From assembly GCA_023105745.1 (NCBI GenBank), contig JALGQZ010000004.1:64081112-64145111 (forward strand): a DNA stretch of 64,000 nucleotides. The letters are read 5' to 3'. The translations under genes and the position numbers were made by a program. Source of the DNA: Austropuccinia psidii. Lineage: Eukaryota; Basidiomycota; Pucciniomycetes; Pucciniales; Sphaerophragmiaceae. Shown here piece by piece: positions 46,635-58,247 of this stretch. Positions within the stretch are counted from its first letter, which is position 1; every line of letters starts with the position of its first letter. Below the pieces are notes generated by a model. That model made no database searches. It was not told the origin of the DNA and saw only the letters and a list, made by a program, of their open reading frames with translations.

Positions 46635-47287
46635 TGTCACATTGATGCCAGAAACCATCAACAAGCACTCGAGCTCTCCACTCAGGGTCATGTCGGAACA
46701 GGTGGTCCCCCACCACCACCATGACTAGACCCTAGGTTGCTTGATTGCACAATCATCACAACTGAGCAGAAAAGGCTACAAGATCAAGGTTGAATTTCCT
46801 TGATCTTTTTCTGGTATTATAGGTCACAGTTCCACCGTCTGTGACAGTATCCCCAGGGTAGGAAGCACTGCGTCCCGAAGTGCACTAACACAGATGGGCA
46901 ACCCTGTCCTCAATCAGGGGCATCAGCTACACAACAGGCCGGTATAAGGAGCCATAAGGGTTGTTGGGTCATCACTCCCAAGCCCTTTCTGCCAACAGGT
47001 TTGAAACCCCCAAATTTCGCAATGTGTCTCCCTCACAATTGTGAAATCCACCCATGACAGTAAACCTTGATATTCTGTCACATTGATGCCAGAAACCATC
47101 AACAAGCACTCGAGCTCTCCACTCAGGGTCATGTTGGAACAGGTGGTCCCCCACCACCACCATGACTAGACCCTAGGTTGCTTGATTGCACAATCATCAC
47201 AACTGAGCAGAAAAGGCTACAAGATCAAGGTTGAATTTCCTTGATCTTTTTCTGGTATTATAGGTCACAGTTCCACCGTCTGTGACA
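46635..47287 (-). mobile_element. TRIM: miniature terminal-repeat retrotransposon, 653 bp
   Basis: Two 212-bp direct terminal repeats (46635-46846 and 47076-47287), TGTCAC...GTGACA, differing at one base by eye, flank 229 bp of internal DNA with no open frame. A perfect 5-bp duplication CTATT brackets it (46630-46634, 47288-47292). The minus strand has a purine-rich CTGGGGATAC before the left repeat, so the element reads leftwards. Next to the right repeat, AACCTTGAT (47063-47071) is complementary to ATCAAGGTT inside the repeat (46783-46791), reminiscent of the self-priming pairs of the chromoviruses. Much higher GC than its surroundings. Must depend on a partner element for movement. Confidence 0.88.
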
Positions 47288-47315
47288 CTATTCTTAGTAC
47301 AGTAGAATGACTGTA

Positions 47316-48962
47316 CAGTGCCCTCCAATATAGATCCGAACACAAAAAAAAAAGTTGCGGTTTTTTTTTTAAATTTCATTTAAACTTCTTCTAACTCATC
47401 TGATTGTCTCAACGAGCTCATTAGACTAATTCTTGCCCCACTTTTTTGCAACCTTGTCTATTATTCCTTCTTACCTTTACTCAGGGGTTAAATTTTTCGT
47501 GTTTTATTTATTTGTCTATTTTTCAACCAATCATTGATCTTCAAATCACGACGCAAACAGCACTCCGACTTTGATCTCACATTGTTGTGTCAGCTTTCTT
47601 ATGGATATAAATAAGCCACCAATTTTGGAATGGTAAGTTGCTCATGCAGGATCTTTTGGTGCTAATCAGTCGAATAACTAAATCTTGTCTCTACTAGTAT
47701 GCCACCCTACCAAACTCAAGGAATACAAGGGCATATTATAGGCATGCATGATGCAGGTGCCTCCATCCAAACAATCACCCGTCATTTGGGTGTACCACCC
47801 ACCACTGTTCATGATACCATCCGATGATTTCGGGAGCGTGGTCATCTAGACAACCTACCTATACCAGGCCGTCCTTGCAAGTTAAATGAACAAGACTTAC
47901 GAGAATTAGCAAGGGTTATTCAACAAGATCGTCGTGAAACGTTAGTTTCAATCACGAACATGCTTACTGTCAATGTTTCAATCAATACCGTTCGTAAGGC
48001 AATACATGACGTAGGCAAGAGGTCATGTATTGCAATCAAAAAACCATATTTGAGTCCTCAACACATGCAACGGCGATTGGACTTTGCTCAAGCCCACCTC
48101 CATTGGACGATTGCCAATTGGTCCAGGGTCGTTTGGACCAATGAATCGTCATTTGAGCTAGGTGAGCCAGTAACTCAAAAGCGAGTTTGGCGCACGACAG
48201 CACAAAAATTTGACCTTGAATCAATGGCAGTCAATCATCGATCAGGTCGTTGATCAATGATGGTGTGGGGGGCAATCTGTGGTCCAATTCAATCCAAATT
48301 GATAATAATGCCCCCAGGACAACGACGAGCAATTGATTTCATTGAAAACGTTTACGAGCCCGGCCTTTTGCCATTTATGGACAAACTCGTTGAAGTTGGT
48401 GTAGCAGACAATCGCAAAGGCCTTACCTTAATGGAGGATGGAGCCCCCATCCATACTTCCATGGCCAGCCAACAATGGCGTGAAGAACATCAAATTCGCA
48501 AGCTAATCTGGCCTCCTAACTCACCTGATCTCAATCCAATTGAGAATCTATGGTTCAAAATGAAATACATTGTCACTCACCTTTTCAATCCCAAAACAAT
48601 GGACGAATTGAAAGTAGCTTTCAATGCTGCTTGGGAATCATTACCTTTTGACCACCTTGACTCCCTTCTTTTGTTGTTGCCAGCAATAATGCAAATGTTG
48701 GTTGACCAAAATGGTGCTCCTACCCGATTGTAGGCAGCTTTTTTTGTTTTTTCTCAAATTGTTGAGATATTTGTTTGTATTACAAATAAACATGATACAT
48801 GCGTTGATACAAAGAAAAAATACAAATGTTATGTTTTACTGCTCCCAACAATTAAGGTGTGAGAAAAAAAAATGAAACAAATTATGAGACAGTGAAAAAA
48901 AAATATCTTAAAGTGAGAAAGTGAAGAAAAAAAAATGTTTGGATCTATATTGGAGGGCACTG
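47316..48962 (+). mobile_element. Tc1/mariner element, copy 2, nearly open
   Basis: 1647 bp between TA dinucleotides (47314-47315, 48963-48964). Inverted repeats begin CAGTGCCCTCCAATATAGAT and match over about 27 bp with one change. The first 13 bases equal those of copy 1, so the two are related families. Confidence 0.9.
47699..48733 (+). pseudogene. Tc1-type transposase, copy 2: open except for two TGA codons
   Basis: One frame from ATG 47699 to TAG 48731-48733 (344 codons), interrupted only by TGA at 47825-47827 and 48251-48253. The N-terminal helix-turn-helix part (HLGVPPTTVHDTIR) would bind the inverted repeats. The catalytic part has MEDGAPIHT and SPDLNPIENLW with 34 residues between D and E, the Tc1 DD34E layout. 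The first acidic residue, expected in a W-T/S-D-E-S motif, is asparagine here (WTNESSF). Two stops plus that change make it inactive. At the second TGA copy 1 has a cysteine codon (GRCSIMVWG). Confidence 0.88.
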
Positions 48963-49610
48963 TACTTTACAGTCTAGTACTGTAATCTATTTTTTATTTT
49001 TAATTGCGAATGTTCTTTTTTTTATGTAATGAGCTTTATCACTATTGTTCTAAGTTTTTTTTAATTTATCTTATAATGATATTCATATTTTATTTTGAAT
49101 CTATATATTTTTTTATTTGTTACTGTTTGTTTTCTGTAATGTATTTTAAGTTGTAAAGCGTACTATTTCTGTAATTCCGATTTTTTTTTTAAGCAAAAGA
49201 TACTTCAATTTATTTTGTTTATATTTGTTTATATTTGTTTATATTTGTTTATCTTTATTTTTTTCTTATTTTAATTTAATTTTTATTATTTGTATTTACT
49301 TATATTGATTTAAGTAATTAATTTATATTTATATTTTTTTATATATTCTTTATCTATATTTATTTATTTGTTTCTATTTATTTCTATTTGTTTAATTTAT
49401 TTTTTATTTGTTTGTATTTATTTTTATTAATTAATTTAATTTAATTTGATTTATTTCTATTTTTTTTACTTCTTCATATTTATTTATTTATTTAATTTAA
49501 TTTATATTTGTATTTATTTATATCAATTTATTTAGTTTTAATTTGTTTATATTTATCCATATTTACTTATATCGAAGTGGGTTTTGTTAATATTTGTTGA
49601 TATTTTTTTA
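48963..49610. repeat. Low-complexity T-rich DNA
   Basis: TTTATATTTG repeated in tandem near 49205-49250, then imperfect TTTATT/TTTATATT runs. No gene. Confidence 0.6.
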
Positions 49611-49904
49611 GGGTGTTGGTAAACACACGTAAGCCCTTACTTGTTTTTACTAAAAACTTATGTGTTTTTACCAATTTATGGTAAAAAGACGTAAGTTTCT
49701 GGTAACAACACGTAAGTGACCTTGATTTTCAAAAAAAATTCCTCAGGCTCAGTTTTGAGGATTTTTTTAATTTTCTTTGCCATATTTTTCCCGACTTGGC
49801 ATGTCAATAAGCACAAATTTTTTCATTTATTTTTTGCCAAATTTCACCTATTTGGCCAATATGCCAAAATGGCATATTTTTTTCAAAGATTCATTTGAAA
49901 TCTT

Positions 49905-50270
49905 CCCACTTATGAATTTCCTTATTTTTCTTTTAAAAATGAAGGGTTAAATTTGAAGAATAAAGCACCAGAATCCCATAATTTTGGGAATTTTTTTTGG
50001 GTGGGACAAGTGAAGGTGCAAAAAGGTTTTTTTTTCAAATGTTTTTTCACATCATTGTAATATGCCTATTTTTAAAGAGTGAATTTAATAACTTCCCACT
50101 TATGCATTTCCCTCATTTTTTTTTAAAATTAAAGGGTTCAATCTGGACAATAAAGAACCAGAAGCTCATGAATTGGGAAAATTTTTTTGGTGGGACAAGT
50201 GAAGGCGCAATGATTGTTTTTTTCCACTGTTTTTTTCTTGTGTGTAATATGACTATTTTTAAGTACAAAA
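49905..50270. repeat. Two tandem ~187-bp units inside the MULE element
   Basis: Both contain CTTCCCACTTATG, AAAGGGTT.AAT..G, and GGGTGGGACAAGTGAAGG(T/C)GCAA with similar spacing. They lie between the OTU gene and the left terminus. No coding potential. Confidence 0.6.
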
Positions 50271-50461
50271 GTTCCACATGTTTGATAAAAAAGGAGACTG
50301 AGCTGGGATTTAAGCAATATATATGACTGAGGAGGGGGATAATTGGCATAAATTGTATATACAAAAATCATCCAATCAGAATCAACCTCCAAAATAGTGG
50401 GTTTCTTCTGAGAGGGGGAGGAAGATTGGACAAATACAACATTCTGTGTTTCTTAAACTTA

Positions 50462-52254
50462 TCAGCCCACCCCAGGGCTTGTTTTTGGGCATGAATCTCC
50501 CAGTTCACAGTAATGGGGGGGGACTGGATAAAATTTAGAAATGATGATGTCCAAAGGAACAAAATGAGCACAACTACTCAAGAAGCAGATGAAAATGGGG
50601 GGATTATCATTTAGAGGACAAAAATAAGGGAAAAAAAGAAAAAGATTGGGCTGTGGAATAAAAGAAAACTGGTCTTTTATACTTATTTGCAATTGGATCC
50701 CCCATGTCAGGCATGGACATCCACTTGCTTTTTGGAGCCTGGCCAACATCTTCATACCATTCAATTCTTTCCAAATAAGAGGATACTGAGGGAATTAAGG
50801 TGTTCATGGCTTCATAAAGGTCTTGATTTTGGTGAATTTCTTCAGCCAAGTCACCTCTGACATCAGCCCATTGATCTTGAGTCTTGTAAATGAAGTGGGA
50901 TACTGTTCTGTAGCCACAGTTTCCATCACCCTGGACATTGATGGCCTTGAAGGTGTATTTCAATATAAACTTGGGTAAGTCTTCTGATCCAGTTATCTGA
51001 TAAAATAAGTTCAAAAAATGAATAAATATCAAAATAAACAACATAAAGTTACATTAAAAAGAATCAGAAACTCACAAACAGCTTGGAGCATTCATCACTT
51101 GTGTGATAATTGCTTTGACAATGCTCACAGGTCAAGTCAATTGCATCATAGATATTCAAACTGGTGGCAGGCTTGTGTGATTTTCTTTGTGAGGTTTTGC
51201 TTCCAATTGCCAATCTTCTGGACCTTCTAAGGGTTACTTCTGATTTACTTAATTCAGTTGCTGAGGGTAGTGAATCTGATGAACTGATGGATTTAGATAA
51301 TGAGTCCTCAGATTCTTCAGATTCTTCAGATGAGTCCACTTCCATAGTTGGAGAGGGGACATTTGACTGGGATCTTGAAGTTGTTGTGCTGGTCACTTTT
51401 GATGGGGGTCTTCCTATTCTATTGGATTGACTTTCAATAATTTCAAATCTTGAAGGTTCCCTTTTGTTTTGATTTTTGTTTTTATTCTTGGCTCCTTGGG
51501 GTCTTCCACGGATATTCTTGCATTCTAGAGGGTCTTCATAATATTAATCATCCTCCTGATTCTTGGGAATTTGATCAAATGGGACTTTTCCAGTAAAAAC
51601 ATCTTGAAAATGTTGGAGTATTGGAGTGATTTCTTCCATTGGTCTTTGAAACAGGTCTTCCCCAATGTTTTCAAATATTTTCTTGGCTTCATTCTTTCTT
51701 TCTTTTTCAGCACTTTGATCATCACCTTGAAAACCAGCCTGAGAAGAATATGACAAATAAAATCAGTTAATAAGAAAAATAATAATAAGAAGAAATTAAA
51801 AAACCCTCACAGGCAAATTCAAATGCCATTGAGGATGGAAGTCTGATAATTCAAGCCTTTGGTGCTTGGCAAATGCCTTTTGGGTCTTATGCTTGCAAGG
51901 AATGCCTTTAAAATTTTTGTATTTGTTGGTGCATTTTTCATGTGGAGGAAATTTTGTTTTGAAATTTTCAAAGGCAATCTGAAGAGCATAATGAGACACC
52001 TTGCCATTGAGGGCACAGATGTGTGGAGGAAAATTCTTGAAATGGACAATCATTTCTTTGGAGATTCTGTTGATAATTTCAATAAATTGTTTTCTGAATG
52101 CCATGTGGAGTGCCCTGACTACCTCCAGGAGAGTACCAGTGGACGTTTGGAGCCAAAGTTTAACCATGGCATGGGCACCGTCAACTCTGGAGGTGGAGCC
52201 CACACCCAGGTGGCAATGGTGGTTGGTCCAGGCTGGCACATAATACTCCTTTAG
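50462..52254 (-). pseudogene. MULE transposase C-terminus fused to OTU protease, three exons, decayed
   Basis: Exon 1 (to 51811) encodes W-T-N-HCHLGVGSTSR.DGAHAM, a segment I know from the C-terminal part of MULE transposases. Intron 51739-51810 (GTGAGG...CTCAG), exon 2 (51738-51076) with an RGRPQGAKN AT-hook-like motif, a Ser/Glu-rich stretch and CX2CX4HX4C-like C-E-H-C-Q; intron 50997-51075 (GTGAGT...ATCAG), exon 3 with the OTU catalytic signature VQGDGNCGYR. Both splices preserve frame. Lesions: TAA 51544-51546 in exon 2 and a frameshift near 50640, after which the segment with the probable catalytic histidine (CAHFVPL) reads in another frame. OTU proteases remove ubiquitin in host settings; the role in MULEs is unknown to me. 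Confidence 0.75.
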
Positions 52255-52353
52255 AGGAAGCCAGGTATTGGTGTTTCATTTTTAATTAAAAATGGGCCCA
52301 GGGCACCCCTTACGTGTTTTTACCAATTTGCTTATGGGTTTTTACCAACACCC

Positions 52354-53626
52354 TTTTTGATTTATTTATATTAATTTGTTTAATTGAATTTTCATTTGTA
52401 TCTATTTATATATTTTTTTTATTTATTGATATAAAATTTAATTTAAGATAAAGGAAACTTTAAAATTAATTCAAAATATAAATCATAAAATAAGTTAAAC
52501 CTTAAAATTAATTAAAGATTAATTAAAAATTAAATTAAACCTAAAAAAAATGCAAGGGAACAACATTTAATGTTGTTTTTAGTGCTATGAAGGCCAAGTT
52601 GTGGGTGAGCCAAAGATTTTTTTCTTCAATATAAAAGGAGCTACTTTTCCAAGATTCTTCTCCAATTTCTCTTCCCATAATCATTTTATTATAATTCTTT
52701 CTTATTCATTATCTTATTAATTTGAGTATTATTTTAAGTTATTACTATTTTTATAAAGTGATATTAAGGAATAAAATATGTAGGGTCAACCTGGCCAGTT
52801 GCCTCTATGTATTTGTTTTTTAATTAACCTTGATAATATCTATAAGTATATATATTTTAAGGTAAACAATGTTATTCTGAATATTATAACATTTAATCCG
52901 TAAGGTGATTTGTATTTATCAATTATTCAGGGGCATATCCCTTTTTACTATAGCTCTAATTTTATTTATTTATTTTGAAATTATAATGCTTTCATAACAT
53001 TATTTTAATATAAATAAATAATATTATGAAATTGAAACAATATCTTATTTAAAGTATTATTTATTGGGATTATATATCATTCCTCAGAATCTAATACTTT
53101 TATATTCTTGTATCATTAATATCATAATACTATGATATGTCTAATATTAAATTATTGATTTATTTGTATCTTTTCTTTTGAGTTTTTTTAGCTGTATATT
53201 TTATTTAGATATTCATTTTCTTTTTAAAGAAAGGGGGGCTATCAGTCTCTTTTTTTATTAATTTTTTTATAGAAATAAAAAAATTAAAAGAACTCAAAAA
53301 ATGTTAAAAAAAACAAAAAAACCTATATTCAAAATCTGGAAACCCTTCCTTGTGGGTGTGTATACTTCATTTATGTATATGCTTTTTAATGTTTTGTTTG
53401 AACCTCTTTTTAATATTCCTGTATACTAAAAGGACTCTTTTTTTTCTTGAAAAGCCAGTGGTTATTGAAGTTTTCTAGATATACCTAATCTTTTATTTTC
53501 ATTCTTTGTTAATTTTTTATTATTATAGTAATTCTCTTGAAATTTCTGGTTTATTTTTATTTTTGATGGAAAATCTTGATATCTTCAATTTAACATTAAA
53601 AAGTCATTATTATAAGAAAAATTGGG
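52354..53626. other. G internal DNA, AT-rich, no gene seen
   Basis: Long T/A-rich stretch with no repeat or open frame that I can support. Confidence 0.5.
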
Positions 53627-54350
53627 TTGCAGTTTAAGGCCATGCAGGGCCAATTATATATAATTTTTTCCTTGCATGTGTTGATTTTTTTATTATTTTG
53701 ATTTAAAATAGAATAAGAGAAAGAGTAAGTAAATAGTTGAATTGAAGTTTAAGGACATGCTGGGCCAAATATGTATCATTGATCCTTGCATTTGTTAATA
53801 TATTTTTCTTGATATTTTTATTTAAAATAGAATAAGAGAAAGAGTAACTAAATAGTTGAATTGCAGTTTAAGGTCATGCTGGGCCAAATATGTATCATTG
53901 GTCCTTGCATTTGTTGATATATTTTTCTTGATATTTTGATTTAAAATAGAATAAGAGAAAGAGTAACTAAATAGTTGAATTGCAGTTTAAGGCCATGCTG
54001 GGCCAATTATGTATAATTGTTACTTAAATGTGTTGGATTTATTTTTGATGTCTTGATTTAAAATAGAATAAGAGAAAGAGTAATAAATAGATGAATTGCA
54101 GTTTAAGGCCATGCTGGGCCTAATATGTATCATTGGTCCTTGCATGTGTTAATTTTCTTTGATATCTTGATTTATAATAAAAAAAGAGAATGAGTAATAA
54201 ATAGCTGAATTGCAGTTTAAGGCCATGCTGGGCCATTCATGTATTTGAAGTTTTTTGTTATATTGATGTTTTAATTATAAATTACATTTGGAAAAATCAA
54301 TTAACTAACATTGAAATTGAGTTGCAGTTTAAGGTCATTCAGGGCCAATT
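53627..54350. repeat. Tandem repeat, seven units of about 112-119 bp
   Basis: Each unit holds TTGCAGTTTAAGGCCATGC followed by GGGCC, and most also GAATAAGAGAAAGAGTAA. Core starts are near 53630, 53746, 53865, 53983, 54099, 54212 and 54324. The core resembles that of the array at 43358-43815 at the other end of the G internal region. Confidence 0.75.
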
Positions 54351-54569
54351 ATATATAATTTTTCATTATTATTACTATTATTATAAATAGTTCTTCATAT
54401 ATATTGATACTTTTACATTGAAAAGATGATACCAAAACCTTTATTTCAAAACTCTTTTTTTTTATATTTTATATTTTCTTTTTTTTTATATTTTTGATAT
54501 CTTTTTTTATATTTTTTTCTAAAACCCTTCTTTTGAAAATAGGAAATATATTGAAATCATATAATGAAT

Positions 54570-57500
54570 TTATTGAAATCTCACAGTATTATCTTCAGGT
54601 TTGTCCCTGAATTTAGCTCTTGTTTCATAAAGTTTATTTTTGTATTTAATATTTGAGTGTTCAATTTTTTCAGTTATCATATGTCCTGTAAAGTCATTAC
54701 TTTGGGTTAAACATTGATATTGCTGTTCCAACTGGTTTTTTAATCTCTGTTGAATTTTCTTATTCTTGGCCGTCCAAAGATACTTTATATCTTCTTGACT
54801 GTGTTTATCCTTTGTTTTTTCTAACTTTTCTGTTTTAGTTTTACTCAAACCTTCATACCAATTGACATCCTGAGGTAAGAATTGATTTTCTTGCCTTAAA
54901 ACCTTATTTGTTTTATTATAATTAAAATTACTGAAAGGCTTGAGATTTACGTAGCCTTCCCAAGGGAATTGCTGTTCAGTAAGTAACCCTTTTGTTTCAT
55001 CTTCTGTCTTTTTTGGCTCATTACAATCTTCCAGCTTTGAAAATCCAAAAACTTCCATTCCTTTTGGTGGGTCTTCTCTCCATCCAACCTTTTGTGGTAA
55101 ACAAATTGGTAAACAAAGTCTTCTACCATCTGGCTCTATTTAGCTGAAGATTTCACCCTTCTGTTGAGAAAAGTCTAGTCTAATATTATTATCTGCAGGG
55201 AAAGGTCTTCCAAGTACTGTATGAATTGCTCCTCTTTCTACAAAAACGTGTATATTTCTTTCCTCCCCAGTAACCATAGTAATTCGGGTAAATTCTGCTA
55301 ATCCAACTATTGAAGTACAATGCCCACCAATTCTCCTCAGGTTCATGTTAAGAAATCTTGTTGTTGACCCTGCTTTTACTGCTATATCTTCTGGTATTAT
55401 ATTCAATTCAGAGCCTGTATCAACTAAAGCCATTATTTCATATCCTTCTTCTCCAACATGGACTTGCATAAATCCCAATGGGCAGGAATAATGTAATTTA
55501 GGTGCTTCATATTCTCCCAAATGATGATGTATAAGCTCCACTTGAATATCTTTTGTGTCAATTGAGTTTATTGAACTCTTTTATTCATCTGACAAATTTT
55601 GTAATTGATTATTAAATTGAGGTGATATGGCCAAGATTTGTTCCAAGGTAAGGTTAATCTTCTGTTCTAAGACTTTCTTTATAATTTGGGTCATAATTTT
55701 TTGGATATCTTTCTTATCTTCCTTAATAATATTCTTATTTAGTTCAATTTTAGTTTTTTCTGTGATATTTTTGGTTTTATCATTTTGGCTTTTCTTAACA
55801 AGTCCTTCCTCTTCATCTTGGGCTTTAGGCTTCTTGTATTTTGTTGGGATAATTGTCTTGTTTTCTGTTTTTGCATCATCCTCAATATATGCTCCAGGTA
55901 TGTTTTTCTTTTTCATGATGGGTGTTTCCACCTCTTTTGAATGTGATCTTATATTTTCTTGAATTGGGTTCTCTTGTCTTGTAGATCTTTGTTTAGTGTT
56001 TCTTAGCCCATAATTGCTTGAAAAGGGATCATTCCCTGAAGATATTATAGGTGGTTTCCAATTTCCCCAATCTTCAACTTTAGCTATGGTTGCTTTTGCC
56101 TCTTTCTTCTTTAACTCTATAATATTTGGTTCTTCTATCTTTGGCTTTGAAGGTGTAGCTGATTTTTCCATGAATTCTTTTGTTAGTTCTGCCTGTTCCT
56201 TGGCAAGTTCTCTGACTAATTCCCTAGGACATACTGATCTTTCATATGGTATCCTTTGGAAATTTGGAAAAGGGAAGGAATTTCCTTGTTTCCTTACAAT
56301 TATTTTCTCCATATCTTCATTGAAGTGTGAAAACCTTTCTAATGTATGTGTATCTTCAAAGCAATAACGACATCTCATTGGAGGCCTTGGAAATAATTGT
56401 GCAGGTTGATAAGGTATATGACTTGAAGAAACTGGTGGTAAGTTATCTCTTTGCTTTTAATTTTAATTAAAAGGCTGGTAGGTTTTCTTTTGTGGTTCAT
56501 AGGACTCTGTTATTCCTTTAAGCTGCTCTAATACTTCTTTTAGTGGCTCTTTCTCTTTGAAAATATCCCTTTGAGGTTGTGCCTTACTTGGTGTCTTGAC
56601 CTTTTTGGAAATCTCCTTAAATTGTTGTAAAACCTCCTCTAAGGTATCTTCTTCAGATCTAACTTTTACTTTTGGTTTAATATTGAATTCTTGTTGGAAA
56701 AATTCTTTTCCTTGAATTAAGAATTTGGCTTGCAAATCTTGTTCAATGTATTCTTTTAGAACTTTAAATTTTGGTATGATATATCCACCATCTCTGGCTT
56801 GCACCATTAATTTATCTTTTATCATTTCTCTGTAAATTGAACCTTGAACTTTTAGAGAAAGGCTAGCCAGAGTTTCCTGATTGTGGTTCACTTCCCCTTC
56901 AATGTATTCATATTTTCTGAGATATGTGATGATTGATTCATATTCTCCAATGAATTTCCTATACTGAGTAATATTATTAATTCCACCTCTCTTCTGGGTT
57001 CTCTCAAAAAGAGAATTTATTGAGGAAATCCTGTATCTTCTTCCAGGCTCAACTGCTCCCCACTTTCTTATCATATCAATCTTTAGTTGCTCCCAATAAC
57101 CACTCTAATATCCAGGCATTCCTTCAATATGATAGCTTATTTCTTCATCTCTTGTCCAAAATACTATTTGTCTTGATATGTATCTTCCACTGGCACCTTC
57201 AATTTCAGCTATACTTTCTACTTTTTTAATGAATCTTTCTACTTCTTTTCCTTCAAACCAAAGGTTATAATCCTTGGCCTTTATTTTGACTATGGGTCTT
57301 ATTTCTCCAGATAATTGTTGCTGTAATGGGCTTGGGTGAGTTGGTGTGGATACAAATACTCTTCTTGGAGAATTCTGTGATCTTTGTTCTGTTACTGGGG
57401 TAGGGGTTGCTCTAGGAACAGGTGTTGGTGATATTGGGGACTCTTCAGGTCTGACATGTCTTGGTAATGTGGATTCAATTGGACTACCTCCAGGGGTGAA

Positions 57501-57959
57501 GGTTGTTGACTGTTTTATCTTTCCTTTCTTTTTACTTTGGGTGGAAAATAAGTCCTGCATTTGCTTCATCAAACTCTGTATCTGTACAGTTTGATCTTCT
57601 TCATCACTTTCATCTGCATACTGTTCTTCCACAGTATCTTCAGGCAATGGTGGTAAATCAGATGTTGATGGTTGATTCATGTCTACTTGATAAACTATGC
57701 CTTCAATTTCCTTTTTAGAATATTTTTGCTTCTTTGATTCTTGAATAAGCTTGAAGAAAAACTTTCTTAATTCTTCTTTCTCTTTTTTCTCTGTTCTTGG
57801 GGTTGAAATCAGTAGTCTGTGATCTGTGGGTGTTTGATTTACAGGTGTCCTGTTTCCTTTAATAGGGTAATAATAATGGTATGATTGAATAGAAGATTTT
57901 GATGATGATGATGGTGATTGTCTTGATTCAGTTCTATTTTCTGATTCCAGGTTGGTCAA
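54570..57959 (-). pseudogene. gag-protease polyprotein of G, one frame with several in-frame stops
   Basis: Five open stretches (57959-57105, 57074-56463, 56378-55581, 55541-55140, 55129-54570) all share one frame, so only stop codons, not frameshifts, break it: TAG 57105-57107, two TAA near 56457-56465, TAA 55581-55583, TAA 55140-55142. Content: P/S/E-rich N-terminus, a gag-like helical domain (NLWFEGKEVERFI; IRKWGAVEPGRRY; QYRKFIGEYESIITYL), a CX2C motif (CRYCFED) as half a zinc knuckle, a Lys/Glu-rich linker, and a retropepsin (ALVDTGSELNIIP, with VLGRPF later). No ATG opens the frame; the first methionine codons come about 90 residues in. Rust gag-like proteins with this order usually continue into RT; here nothing follows. 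That expectation is from memory. Confidence 0.75.
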
Positions 57960-58152
<193 letters not shown>

Positions 58153-58230
58153 TGAATGTTTAGCTTGGGTATCTCTTGTATTTGAATGATTTTTTTAATA
58201 TTGATTGAGGGTTGAAGTAAATTATTGGCC

Positions 58231-58245
58231 ACTCTTGGGACACCA
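58231..58245 (-). promoter_or_regulatory. tRNA-type primer-binding site of G
   Basis: Minus strand after the LTR reads TC then TGGTGTCCCAAGAGT, a TGG start as expected for pairing with a tRNA CCA end. tRNA not assigned. Confidence 0.55.
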
Positions 58246-58247
58246 GA

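Larger units (their letters stand above)
49611..52353 (-). mobile_element. MULE-type DNA transposon with OTU-protease gene, non-autonomous
   Basis: Ends are inverted repeats GGGTGTTGGTAAA (49611-49623 and its complement ending at 52353). Both ends hold several copies of a subterminal motif close to GGTAAAAACACGTAAG in both orientations (five to six in total). Inside is a minus-strand gene with a MULE transposase C-terminus joined to an OTU-type cysteine protease. The catalytic core of the transposase is missing: the coding part begins about 60 bp inside the right end. A target duplication is not clear, because both flanks are T-rich. Confidence 0.75.

Noticed and set aside
47825..48253. TGA read as a sense codon in this organism
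   Set aside because: TGA is used as the normal stop of gag and pol in several copies here (for example 21832-21834 and 18117-18119), and other lesions are TAA or TAG. Reassignment is not supported.
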